Shown here: positions 8,619 to 17,054 of the stretch, piece after piece
Position numbering within the stretch: position 1 is the first letter of the stretch
How the letters are laid out: each line of letters begins with the position of its first letter
NCBI RefSeq assembly: GCF_011601275.1
Contig: NZ_JAAOLY010000002.1
Span: 434,001 to 498,000, forward strand
Reading direction: 5' to 3'
Source of the DNA: Janthinobacterium lividum
Lineage (GTDB): Bacteria > Pseudomonadota > Gammaproteobacteria > Burkholderiales > Burkholderiaceae_D
Length of the DNA: 64,000 nt
The notes under the pieces: model-generated
The model's database searches: none
Seen by the model: the letters and a program-made list of their open reading frames with translations, nothing else
What the model was told of the DNA's origin: nothing
Position numbers and translations under genes: made by a program

Positions 8619-9398
8619 TTACATGTATTTAGAAATGCCCAGCACCTTCTCGGTCACCATCACGAAGGCCATGGTGAACAAGACCAGCAAGGTCGACAGG
8701 GCAGCGATCGACGGATCGAAGCTGTTTTCCATATGGCCCAGCATCTCGATCGGCAAGGTGCTGATGCCGGGTCCCGTCAGGAACAGCGAGACGGGCACCT
8801 GGTTGAACGAGGTGACGAAGGCGAGGAAGAAGGCGGCGATCACGGCGTTGCGGATATTCGGCAGCACGATCATGAAGAAGGCCCGCAGGCGCGACGCGCC
8901 CAGGGTGATGGCCGCATCCTCGATATCCACGCGCAGGTTGACCAGGCTGGCGTACACGACGCGCACCGAATACGGAATCAACAGCGCGATATGGCCGATC
9001 AACAGGCCCACATACACGGGCGCATTGATGGTCAGCACCAGGTGGTGCAGCAAGCCCAGGCCGACCAGGATGGCGGGAATGATCAGCGGCGACGTCAGGA
9101 TTTGCCGGATGGCGCCGATGCCGGGCGGCGGCATGCGCGAAAACGCATACGCGACGGGGATACCCAGCAGCAGCGCGATGACGGTAGCGATCAGGCCGAT
9201 TTCCAGGCTGGTCTGGAAGGCGCGGCGGAACTCGGGCGCCGACCATACTTCGATGATCCAGCGCAGCGAGTACGACTCGGGCGGGAAGGCCAGGGTTTCG
9301 CCGCCGCTAAAACCGGCCAGCACAACAATAGCGAAAGGCCCCAGCAGGAACAGGAACACCAGCCATAAAACGGCACGTGAAAACAAGCTTTCTTTCAT
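8619..9398 (-). CDS. ABC transporter permease, PotC type
   Basis: A 259-residue inner-membrane subunit with about six hydrophobic segments. The cytoplasmic EAA loop is recognisable as EDAAITLGASRLRAFFMIVLP, which docks onto the ATPase. The N-terminal SLRWIIEVWSAPEFRRAFQTSLEIG is typical of PotC-like permeases. Its start overlaps the stop of the partner permease by 4 nt and 13 nt separates it from the ATPase gene, so the three transporter parts are cotranslated. Confidence 0.9.
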   Translation of the reverse strand: MKESLFSRAVLWLVFLFLLGPFAIVVLAGFSGGETLAFPPESYSLRWIIEVWSAPEFRRAFQTSLEIGLIATVIALLLGIPVAYAFSRMPPPGIGAIRQILTSPLIIPAILVGLGLLHHLVLTINAPVYVGLLIGHIALLIPYSVRVVYASLVNLRVDIEDAAITLGASRLRAFFMIVLPNIRNAVIAAFFLAFVTSFNQVPVSLFLTGPGISTLPIEMLGHMENSFDPSIAALSTLLVLFTMAFVMVTEKVLGISKYM

Positions 9399-10234
9399 AC
9401 GGAACTCCGGCTCGAGGAAATACGTTTAAGGCCGGCGTTGACCAGCAGGGTCATGCAGACGAGGATGACGGCGATGACATTCGCCGCGCCGAAATCGCTT
9501 TCCACGCTGACCTTCTGGTACAGCAGCGTTTCCAGCATCAGCACCTTGGTGCCGCCCAGGAGGGCCGGCGTCACATAGGCCGTCACGCAGCCCGTAAAGA
9601 CGAGCGTGCCGCCGACGACCAGGCCTTCCTGCGTCAGCGGCAGGGTGACCTTGCAAAACACTTGCCAGGGATTGGCGCCAAGGGTGGCGGCAGCCGGTTC
9701 CACGTCGCGCGGCAGGTTTTCCAGCGCGCCCGCCAAGGACATCAGCATCAATGGCAGCAGCAATTGCAGCAGGCCGACAAACACGGCAAACTCGCTGAAC
9801 AGCAAGCGCAGCGGCTCTTCCGTGAAGCCCATGTTGACGAGCGCCGCGTTGAGGGCGCCGTTACGGCCCAGCAGCACGATCCAGGCGTAGGTGCGCGCGA
9901 TCGGCGAGACCATCAGCGGCAGGATCATCATGCCCACCACCAGCCCGCGCCACTTCGGCGACACGCGCGCCACGGCTTGCGCGGCCGGGTAGCCGAGGAT
10001 GATGGAGGCCAGGGTCACCAGCGCGGCGATGCGCAAGGTGCGCCAGAAGATGGTGCGGTTGAATTCCTGCGAGAAGAAGTCGACGAAGCGGTCCACGCCC
10101 CACTGCATGCCGTCGCCGACACGGAAGGCGTCGACCAGCAAGGCCAGCACGGGCAGCAGGAAGCAGACGACGATAAAGATCAGCGCCGGCAGGACCAGCA
10201 ACAGTCCCAGACGCTTTTTTGGATCAGCAAACAT
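9395..10234 (-). CDS. ABC transporter permease, PotB type
   Basis: A 279-residue inner-membrane permease with six predicted hydrophobic spans starting LGLLLVLPALIFIVVCFLLP. The EAA motif reads EPAAATLGANPWQVFCKVTLPL. The segment MMILPLMVSPIARTYAWIVLLGRNGALN is characteristic of the spermidine/putrescine PotB group. It forms a heterodimer with the downstream PotC-type subunit (4-nt gene overlap) and follows the binding-protein gene by 21 nt. Confidence 0.9.
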   Translation of the reverse strand: MFADPKKRLGLLLVLPALIFIVVCFLLPVLALLVDAFRVGDGMQWGVDRFVDFFSQEFNRTIFWRTLRIAALVTLASIILGYPAAQAVARVSPKWRGLVVGMMILPLMVSPIARTYAWIVLLGRNGALNAALVNMGFTEEPLRLLFSEFAVFVGLLQLLLPLMLMSLAGALENLPRDVEPAAATLGANPWQVFCKVTLPLTQEGLVVGGTLVFTGCVTAYVTPALLGGTKVLMLETLLYQKVSVESDFGAANVIAVILVCMTLLVNAGLKRISSSRSSV

Positions 10235-10255
10235 GGTGTTCTCTCCTCGTCACCA

Positions 10256-11278
10256 CTATTTGCTCATGGCCTTGTTCCACTGCGTCATCCAGTTGCTGCG
10301 CTGTTTGATGATGGTTTCCGGCTTGACGAATTTCAGCGAATTGATCTGGTCGGCGCCATAGGTATTGAATTGCGCGGCCGCCACGGACAGGCGCACGTCC
10401 TTGTTGACTGGCGAGTCGACCAGGTTGGTCGCCAGCTGCGTCTGCACTTCCTTGGACAGCCAGAAATCCATCAGCTGGTAAGCCAGGTCCGCGTTCTTCG
10501 AACCGGCCACGATGCCCATCACGTTCATGCCGGCCGCCTGGCCTTCGGCCGGGATGCTCCATTTCAGGGGCAGGCCCGTCTTGAGCATTTGCGACCACGT
10601 AAAGCGCGCCACGGGCGCGGCCCAGATTTCATCCTGAGCGAACAGGGCCGCCAGCTGCGCGCTGTTTTTCGAGAACGTGACGACGTTGCCCTTCATGCCG
10701 ACGATCTTGGCAAAACCGGTCGCGTAGTCGTCCGTCTTGCCGCCCCAGGCCGCATCGGCCATGCGCAGCATCAACGGCCCCTGCGTGGTACTCACGTCGG
10801 GGAAGGCCACGCGGCCCTTCAGTTCAGGGCGCCACAAGTCCTTCCAGGACGTCAGCGGGGCGATCTTGTCGCTGCGGTAGACCAGGCCCACCGAATACAG
10901 GGTGTAGCCGACGGCGAAATTGCCGCCGATGGGGTTTTTCGCCACATCGTACAAGGCTTTGTAATTGCTCAGCTTGGAGTAATCCATGGGCTGGATGACG
11001 CCCTTCTGCGCCGCTTCCAGCATGCCGGAATCGGACAGCAGCACCAGATCGATCACCGGGTTCCTGGCGTGCACCACCAGCTTGGCGATGCGGTCCGCGT
11101 TATTCCCCGTTTCCACCTTGATATCGCAACCGCATTTGGCCTTGAACGGCTCGTACACATACTTCATGAACAAGGGCTGGGCAATCGGGTAGGCCGAAAT
11201 GACCAGCTCGCGTTTTTCCGCGTGGGCGGCGTTAGCCAGCAAGCCTAGGCTCAACGCCAACATGAGGTGCTTTTTCAA
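10256..11278 (-). CDS. Periplasmic substrate-binding protein, PotD/AfuA class (TTG start)
   Basis: A 340-residue bacterial extracellular solute-binding protein. Signal peptide MKKHLMLALSLGLLANAAHA is cleaved before EKREL. The body carries family blocks VIDLVLLSDSGMLEAAQKGVIQPM, GYTLYSVGLVYRSDKI and SWKDLWRPELKGRVAFPDVS. The reading frame is open much further upstream, but TTG 11278 lies 4 nt after AAAGGAAG and gives a proper Lys-rich signal peptide; the internal ATG at 11263 would lose it. It is located 56 bp after the porin and just before the permeases. The class binds polyamines, Fe3+ or phosphorylated sugars, so the ligand here is open. Confidence 0.87.
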   Translation of the reverse strand: MKKHLMLALSLGLLANAAHAEKRELVISAYPIAQPLFMKYVYEPFKAKCGCDIKVETGNNADRIAKLVVHARNPVIDLVLLSDSGMLEAAQKGVIQPMDYSKLSNYKALYDVAKNPIGGNFAVGYTLYSVGLVYRSDKIAPLTSWKDLWRPELKGRVAFPDVSTTQGPLMLRMADAAWGGKTDDYATGFAKIVGMKGNVVTFSKNSAQLAALFAQDEIWAAPVARFTWSQMLKTGLPLKWSIPAEGQAAGMNVMGIVAGSKNADLAYQLMDFWLSKEVQTQLATNLVDSPVNKDVRLSVAAAQFNTYGADQINSLKFVKPETIIKQRSNWMTQWNKAMSK

Positions 11279-11334
11279 GATGCTTCCTTTCAGGGACGGC
11301 GCCGGGGGACAGCGCCTGTAAAGATGAATCAGTG

Positions 11335-12450
11335 TCAGAAATAATGGCGCATGCCAGCGATCAGGACGCTCTGCGTCTTGCCGCCCGAGGCGCCAAAGCC
11401 GAACACGCGGGCGAACGTCGCATCGCCCGCCGCTTTCTGGTAGCTCCAGGTGATGGCGACATCGGTGCGCTTGGACAGGAAGTAATCGGCCTGGAAGTTG
11501 ACCTGATGCCATTTCGGCGTCTTGTTGATCACGTCATATTTACCGGTGGTATAGAAATACGAGGCGCCCAGGTTCAGCGCTTCCGTCAGCTTGTGGTTCA
11601 CGTTCAAGTCCACGTTTTGCAAGGTCAGATTGCTTTGATCCAGGTAGTGGTAGCGCACGTTGGTGTACAGCGCGCCGAACTTGGTCTTGCCGACATTATA
11701 AAAGCCTCCCGTGCCGGCGATGGCCTGGCTGTCCACGCCGGCGCCCTTGACGGCGCTCTTGTTGAAGATCAACAGGGAGCTGCCGTAGTCATTGCCGATG
11801 GCGCCATTCGGTGCATCGGGGCTGTTCGGACGGTCCATCTTGGTATAGGCGACGGCCCAGCTGAAGGCATCGACCTTGTAGCCGGCGCCCATGCTGTAGA
11901 CGCGGTTGCGGTTCGAATCTTCCGGGTTTTCGCTGAAGCCATACAAGCCCGTAAACGACAGGTTGCTGATGTTCGGGCTCACATACTTGACGGCGTTTTG
12001 CACGCGCAGGTTGTTGTAGCCATTGTCGTTGTCGCCGATGTGCACGCCGTTACTGGCGATGACCACGGGGCCCAGCAGATCCTTGACGGCTTCGTACTGG
12101 CGGCCCAGGGTGAGCGTACCCTTGTCATTGCTGGACAGACCCACATACGACTGGCGGCCGAACAGGCGGCCGCTTTGCGAGGCCGTGCCCGTCATGACGT
12201 TAAAACCGTTTTCCAGCACGAAGACGGCCTTGGTGCCGTTGCCCAGGTCTTCCTGGCCGCGGAAACCGATGCGGGGATTCTGGTTCGTGCCGCTCAGCGC
12301 ATGCGTGCGGCTGCCGTTACCCTCATCCGATACATAGCCGATACCGGCCGACAGCAAGCCATACACTTGCACGCTGCTTTGCGCCTGCGCCACGCCGTGC
12401 GCCGCCAGCAAGCCCCCCACTACCATCGTTCCCGTCATCCATTTGTTCAT
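11335..12450 (-). CDS. Outer-membrane porin, Burkholderia/Neisseria type
   Basis: A 371-residue trimeric beta-barrel porin. It has the signal peptide MNKWMTGTMVVGGLLAAHGVAQA, mature start QSSVQVYGLLSAGIGYVSDE, barrel hairpins such as RIGFRGQEDLGNGTKAVFVLENGFN, loop 3 region GRQSYVGLSSNDKGTLTLGRQYE, and a C-terminal Phe (IAGMRHYF) used by the BAM machinery. A GTG three codons upstream is in frame, but ATG 12450 is better spaced from AGGG. It is the promoter-proximal gene of the nucleoside transporter operon, implying a dedicated outer-membrane entry route for the cargo. Confidence 0.9.
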   Translation of the reverse strand: MNKWMTGTMVVGGLLAAHGVAQAQSSVQVYGLLSAGIGYVSDEGNGSRTHALSGTNQNPRIGFRGQEDLGNGTKAVFVLENGFNVMTGTASQSGRLFGRQSYVGLSSNDKGTLTLGRQYEAVKDLLGPVVIASNGVHIGDNDNGYNNLRVQNAVKYVSPNISNLSFTGLYGFSENPEDSNRNRVYSMGAGYKVDAFSWAVAYTKMDRPNSPDAPNGAIGNDYGSSLLIFNKSAVKGAGVDSQAIAGTGGFYNVGKTKFGALYTNVRYHYLDQSNLTLQNVDLNVNHKLTEALNLGASYFYTTGKYDVINKTPKWHQVNFQADYFLSKRTDVAITWSYQKAAGDATFARVFGFGASGGKTQSVLIAGMRHYF

Positions 12451-12675
12451 CGCCGCCACCCTAAAAAGAATAAACCCTGAGTTTTTTTGGAATTATTTTA
12501 TTGATGCGTCCCTTGCATGGCCCGCTGCCGCGAGTACCGGCGCCGCCTGGCAAGCGCTTCTCCGAAGATTGTTGCCTTCAAGACAAGTTAAGACCAGTCC
12601 AGAATATGGTAAATTGCAGGATAAGAAAATTTGTTTATTTTTATAAATCCATTACTTTTTCTAATAAGCAAACCC

Positions 12676-13593
12676 ATGCATGAACTGAGCAAGAAGATTT
12701 CCTTACGACATTTGCAAGCGTTTGCCACCCTCGCCCGGGTAAACAGCTTCAGCAAGGCTGCACAGGAATTGTGCGTGACCCAGCCGGCCCTCAGCGCGTC
12801 GATCAAGCTGCTGGAAAATCAGCTGGGAAAAAAGTTGTTTAACCGCACAACCCACCAGCTGGAATTGACGCGCGAAGGCAAGCTTGCGCTCGACTACGCC
12901 ACGCATTTATTGAATACGGCAAGCAACACTTTTGCCGATATCCAGCGCGCCATCGGCAGCGGCCGGCACCGCATCCGCATCGGCGCCATCCCGTCGGCCA
13001 TGGCGATGACGGCCGTCGTGGTGGCGCGCTACTGCGAGCAGCATGGCGATGAAGTGGAAATCGTCCTGTCGGACATGCCCAACGACGGCTTGCTGCACGC
13101 CCTGCATTCGGGCCAGCTGGACTTTTGCGTGGGCATCGAAGTACCCGGTTCCGTCTCGCTGGAAAGCGTGGGCCTGTTCGAAGACGAGCTGGTGCTGGTG
13201 ACGGCGGGACGCCATGCGCTGGCGCCGCTCAAGGAAGTGCGCTGGGACCAGCTGGCAGGTCAGGAAATCGTCGTGTTCACCAAGGGCAGCATCTGGGAGT
13301 TCGCCTCGAGCGCGCTGCGCCAGCATGGCTTGAGCCCGTCGAGCCTGTACCAGATGATACACAGCGAATCGCTGTACGGCGTGGTGCGCGCCGGCATCGC
13401 CGTGGGCATCATGCCCAGCCTGTACACGACCTTCCTCAACGACGAGGACCTGCACGTGGCGCCACTGCGCCAGCCCACGTGCAAGCGCAAGATCGCCCTG
13501 ATGCGGCGCAATGAAATCAGCCGCAACCACCACGTGGACGACTGCTTTTCAGCGCTGCGGCAAGATTTGCAGCAGGTCGATCAGTGGTTTTAA
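12676..13593 (+). CDS. LysR-family regulator of the porin-ABC-nucleosidase operon
   Basis: A 305-residue LysR protein. The winged HTH occupies residues 5-65 (LRHLQAFATLARVNSFSKAAQELCVTQPALSASIKLLENQLGKKLF), and a periplasmic-binding-protein-like effector domain follows (RIRIGAIPSAMAMTAVVVARY...GVVRAGIAVGIMPSLY). The frame is open from TTG 12631, but ATG 12676 sits just ahead of the conserved HTH. It is divergent from the porin gene with 225 bp between them, the usual layout in which a LysR protein controls the opposite operon in response to the imported or degraded compound. Confidence 0.85.
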   Translation: MHELSKKISLRHLQAFATLARVNSFSKAAQELCVTQPALSASIKLLENQLGKKLFNRTTHQLELTREGKLALDYATHLLNTASNTFADIQRAIGSGRHRIRIGAIPSAMAMTAVVVARYCEQHGDEVEIVLSDMPNDGLLHALHSGQLDFCVGIEVPGSVSLESVGLFEDELVLVTAGRHALAPLKEVRWDQLAGQEIVVFTKGSIWEFASSALRQHGLSPSSLYQMIHSESLYGVVRAGIAVGIMPSLYTTFLNDEDLHVAPLRQPTCKRKIALMRRNEISRNHHVDDCFSALRQDLQQVDQWF

Positions 13594-13601
13594 GTTAATA
13601 C

Positions 13602-14381
13602 TTAAGCAGGTGCTTTCAGCAAGTTCGCTAAGGCAACGTATTGCTCCAAGCCCACGGTTTCCGGACGCAGGGTCGGGTCGATGCCTGCCGCCTTGATTTG
13701 CTCTTCCGTAAACATTCCGGCCAGGCAGTTGCGGATCACCTTGCGGCGCTGCGAGAAGGCCTTCATGACTACAGCTTCCAGGGTGGCCTGGTCGCAGGTC
13801 AGGCGCTCGGCCACGGGGATCATGCGCACGATGGCCGATTCCACTTTCGGCGGCGGATCGAAGGCCGTCGGCGGCACGATGAACAGCAGCGACATCTTGT
13901 AGCGCCACTGCAGCATCACGGACAGGCGGCCATACGCCTTGCTGCCCGGCTCGGCCACCATGCGTTCGACGACTTCCTTTTGCAGCATGAAATGCTGGTC
14001 CTGCACCAGCGGCGCAAAGTCCGCCAGGTGGAACAGCAGGGGACTGGAAATGTTGTATGGCAAGTTGCCCACGATGCGCAGCTTCTGGCCGGCCGGCACG
14101 GGGATTTGCGCGAAATCGAATTTCAGCGCATCGCCCGAGTGGATCGTCAGCTTGGCCGGATTGAAGGTTTTTTCCAGGCGCACGATCAGGTCGCGGTCCA
14201 GCTCGACCACGTGCATCTGCTTCAGGTGGCGCAGCAATTGCTCCGTCATGGCGCCCAGGCCGGGGCCGATCTCGACCATGGCATCGTCCGGCTGCGGCCC
14301 GATGGCGGCCGTGATGTCGTCGAGGACGAAGCGGTCATGCAGGAAGTTCTGGCCAAAGCGTTTGCGGGCAACGTGTTTCAT
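13602..14381 (-). CDS. rsmA: 16S rRNA dimethyladenosine transferase
   Basis: SAM-dependent KsgA/RsmA enzyme that dimethylates A1518 and A1519 of 16S rRNA during 30S maturation. The 259-residue length is typical. SAM motif [11 protein letters not shown] lies at 36-45, the acidic motif II is VVELDRDL, and the catalytic NLPYN motif is at 106-110; the N-terminal KRFGQNFL is a family hallmark. It is the last gene of lptD-surA-pdxA-rsmA, the arrangement also found in enterics, separated from pdxA by a 100-bp gap with a palindrome. Confidence 0.96.
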   Translation of the reverse strand: MKHVARKRFGQNFLHDRFVLDDITAAIGPQPDDAMVEIGPGLGAMTEQLLRHLKQMHVVELDRDLIVRLEKTFNPAKLTIHSGDALKFDFAQIPVPAGQKLRIVGNLPYNISSPLLFHLADFAPLVQDQHFMLQKEVVERMVAEPGSKAYGRLSVMLQWRYKMSLLFIVPPTAFDPPPKVESAIVRMIPVAERLTCDQATLEAVVMKAFSQRRKVIRNCLAGMFTEEQIKAAGIDPTLRPETVGLEQYVALANLLKAPA

Positions 14382-14444
14382 AATGTGTTTTCTATCAATG
14401 CGGTAAAGCCGGCACAGGCCGGCGGGATCGGTTGGGCAAGCAGT

Positions 14445-14474
14445 GTCGGGTTACGCCGTGCCGGCTAACCCGAC
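14445..14474. repeat. REP-like palindrome between pdxA and rsmA
   Basis: GTCGGGTTA (14445-14453) and TAACCCGAC (14466-14474) are exact reverse complements, enclosing GCCG/CGGC. The resulting hairpin is 9 bp plus 4 bp with one bulged base. There is no T-run, so it does not look like a terminator. Its look is that of a repetitive extragenic palindrome, but only one copy is seen here. Confidence 0.5.
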
Positions 14475-14481
14475 CTGCGCG

Positions 14482-15537
14482 CTATGCTATGGTCGGAGTG
14501 CTGGCGCGCAACATGTCGAGCGCCGTTTGCAGCGCCTGCTCCATGCTGTGGCCATCGGCCAGTCCCAGCCCTTGCGCGGCCAGGTCCAGCGCCGTGCCGT
14601 GGTCGACCGAGGTGCGTATCAGCGGCAAGCCCAGGGTGATATTGATGCCGCGCCCGAAGGTCGCATATTTCAGCACGGGCAAGCCCTGGTCGTGGTACAT
14701 GGCCAGCACGCAGTCGGCGTCTGCCAGGTATTTCTGCTGGAACAAGGTGTCGGCCGGATACGGTCCGCGCGCATCGATGCCGCGCGCTTGCGCCGCGGCA
14801 ATCGCCGGGGCGATGATATCGATTTCCTCGCGTCCCAGATAGCCGCCCTCGCCCGCGTGCGGGTTCAGGCCGGTGACGAGGATGCGCGGCGCGGCGATGC
14901 CGAATTTCTGTTGCAGGTCCGTCTGGAGGATATCGAGGGTGACGGCCAGGCTGTCCATGGTGATGGCGGCGGACACGTCCTTCAAAGGCAGATGCGTGGT
15001 GGCCAGCGCCACGCGCAGGGTCGGTTCGCCATGGCCAGGTTCGCCGGCCAGCATCATCACCACTTGCGGCGTACCGGTTTTTTCTGCCAGGTATTCCGTA
15101 TGGCCGGAAAAGGCCACGCCAGCGTCGTTGATCGTGCTCTTTTGCAAGGGCGCAGTGACCATGGCGCCAAACCAGCCCGCTTGGATGCCTTCCACGGCCG
15201 CGTCCAGGGTGGCGAGCACGGAACGCCCGTTTTCCTTGTCCAGCACGCCAGGAATGACATTGTTGACAGTGGGAATATCGATCACGGCCAGGCGGCCAGG
15301 ACCGAACTGGGGCAGGCCGCTGTTGCGCACGGCTTGCAGCGACAGCGCCGCCAGGCGAATCTCCGGGTCGATCAGGCCGGCCGTCAGCGCCAGGAAGGCG
15401 GCGTCGCCCAGCAAGATGCAGTTGACGTCATGCCGCATGGCCCAGGCGGCGCGGATGGAAATTTCCGGGCCGACACCAGCCGGTTCGCCACAGGTAATGG
15501 CGATGGCCGGACGGCGTGCAAGGGGCAAATTACTCAT
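14482..15537 (-). CDS. pdxA: 4-hydroxythreonine-4-phosphate dehydrogenase
   Basis: NAD(P)-dependent enzyme of DXP-dependent pyridoxal phosphate synthesis; acts in the cytoplasm as a metal-containing dimer. The 351-residue protein has the N-terminal [18 protein letters not shown] block, [13 protein letters not shown] with a metal-ligand His, [15 protein letters not shown], and [27 protein letters not shown] near the C-terminus. ATG 15537 is preferred over the in-frame TTG two codons upstream. It follows surA by 19 bp in the conserved surA-pdxA-rsmA order. Confidence 0.95.
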   Translation of the reverse strand: MSNLPLARRPAIAITCGEPAGVGPEISIRAAWAMRHDVNCILLGDAAFLALTAGLIDPEIRLAALSLQAVRNSGLPQFGPGRLAVIDIPTVNNVIPGVLDKENGRSVLATLDAAVEGIQAGWFGAMVTAPLQKSTINDAGVAFSGHTEYLAEKTGTPQVVMMLAGEPGHGEPTLRVALATTHLPLKDVSAAITMDSLAVTLDILQTDLQQKFGIAAPRILVTGLNPHAGEGGYLGREEIDIIAPAIAAAQARGIDARGPYPADTLFQQKYLADADCVLAMYHDQGLPVLKYATFGRGINITLGLPLIRTSVDHGTALDLAAQGLGLADGHSMEQALQTALDMLRASTPTIA

Positions 15538-15556
15538 GCGCAATCAATCAGCGGCA

Positions 15557-16966
15557 TTACTGGTCTTCCGCGCGGAATTCGACGTAAGCACGGTCGCGCA
15601 CTTCGCGCGCCCAGTTTTCCGTCGCTTCTTCCAGCTTGCGTTCGCGCAAGGCGTTGCGTGCCGCAGCGCGCTGCTTCTCTTTCGATACGTCGTCGCTCTT
15701 GCGTTCCAGCACTTCGATCAGGTGGAAGCCAAAGCTCGACTCGATCGGCTCGCTCACTTCGCCCGGTTTCAGCGCATTCATCGCCGTTTCGAATTCCGGC
15801 ACGGTGTCGCCTGGATACAGCCAGCCCAGGTCGCCGCCCTTGGCCGCCGAACCGTCGTTCGAGAACAAACGGGCCAGGTCTTCGAACTTGGCGGCCTTGT
15901 TGTCGAGGCGCTCTTTCAATTCCAGCAATTTACGCTTGGCTTCGGCCGCCGACAGGGTCGGCGTCACTTTCAGCAGGATGTGGCGGGCATGCGTCTGCTG
16001 CACGGCGGCGACGGCTTGCGCCTCGGCAGCGCTGCGGCGGTCCACCAGCTTCAGGATATGGAAGCCCGTGTTGCTCTTGATGATAGGCGTGATCTGGCCC
16101 GGCTTCAATTTCAGCAACTGTTCCGTGAACAATGGCGGCAGACGGTCGCTATGGCGCCAGCCGATATCGCCGCCGCTCAGTGCATCGCTGGCGTCGGAAT
16201 AGGTGGCGGCCATCTTGGCGAAATCGGCGCCCGTGCGCAGCTGGCGGCTGACTTCTTCGGCGCGCGCGCGGCGTGCGGCGATCTGTTCGGGGCTCGAGTT
16301 TTCAGGGATGCGCACGAGAATCTGCGCCAGGTTCAGCTCGACCTGTTCGCTGGCGGCCGCTTTTTCCGCTTCCAGGAAGTTATCCACTTCGGAATCGGAA
16401 ATCTGGATCTTGGCGTCGACTTCGTGTTCGCGCAGGCGCTGCATGATGATTTCATCGCGGATTTCTTCGCGGAAGGTTGCAAACGGCGTGCCTTCCTTTT
16501 CCATCTGGTTGCGCAGCTCTTGCACCGTCATCTTTTGCTGTTCAGCAATACGGCCAATCGCACGGTCCAGGGTCAGGTCATCCACGCGGACGCCCATTTC
16601 CTTGGCCAGCTGCATTTGTGCGCGCTCGACAATCATGCGCTCAAGCAATTGACGACGCAGGTCGGCCGGGTCGGGCAAGGGCACGTTCTGCGCTTTCATG
16701 CGCTGCTCCACGCTCTTGATACGGGCCGCCACTTCATTGCGCGTGATCACATCGTCATTGACGACGACGGCGATGGAGTCGATGGTCTGGCCACTGCTCG
16801 ACGCGGGAGGCGTGAAGCCCTTGGCCGGCGCTGGGGCAGCGGCAGCGGGCTTGGCCGCAGGAGCTGGCGCAGCCTGTTGCGCCCAGACACTACTGGTCGT
16901 GGCGCCGGAAATGGCGCACAACAAAACCGTTGCAATTTTGAGTTGGTGCATACTGGCATTACGCAT
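15557..16966 (-). CDS. surA: Periplasmic peptidyl-prolyl isomerase / OMP chaperone SurA
   Basis: Escorts unfolded outer-membrane proteins to the BAM complex. It has a signal peptide (KIATVLLCAISGATTSSVWAQ), an Ala/Pro-rich linker, the SurA N-terminal helical domain (IDSIAVVVNDDVITRNEVAARI...LLERMIVERAQMQLAKEMG), and two parvulin domains (roughly 185-285 and 295-395, the second starting HARHILLKVTPTLSAAEAK). The start is uncertain: ATGs at 16984, 16966 and 16951 are in frame and none has a strong ribosome site. It lies downstream of its best-known client, LptD. Confidence 0.94.
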   Translation of the reverse strand: MRNASMHQLKIATVLLCAISGATTSSVWAQQAAPAPAAKPAAAAPAPAKGFTPPASSSGQTIDSIAVVVNDDVITRNEVAARIKSVEQRMKAQNVPLPDPADLRRQLLERMIVERAQMQLAKEMGVRVDDLTLDRAIGRIAEQQKMTVQELRNQMEKEGTPFATFREEIRDEIIMQRLREHEVDAKIQISDSEVDNFLEAEKAAASEQVELNLAQILVRIPENSSPEQIAARRARAEEVSRQLRTGADFAKMAATYSDASDALSGGDIGWRHSDRLPPLFTEQLLKLKPGQITPIIKSNTGFHILKLVDRRSAAEAQAVAAVQQTHARHILLKVTPTLSAAEAKRKLLELKERLDNKAAKFEDLARLFSNDGSAAKGGDLGWLYPGDTVPEFETAMNALKPGEVSEPIESSFGFHLIEVLERKSDDVSKEKQRAAARNALRERKLEEATENWAREVRDRAYVEFRAEDQ

Positions 16967-17054
16967 AATGTGTAGAGCGCTCATGAGTTCAGGTGAATAA
17001 AAAAACCGGTTTGTGCCAGCGCCGGGAACACCGGCGGCGGCAACGGTGCCTATC

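Noticed and set aside
10256..11278. Calling the ABC transporter a spermidine/putrescine system (potABCD).
   Set aside because: The proteins are of that class, but the operon carries a porin, nucleoside hydrolase and deaminase and no polyamine enzyme; the cargo is left open.
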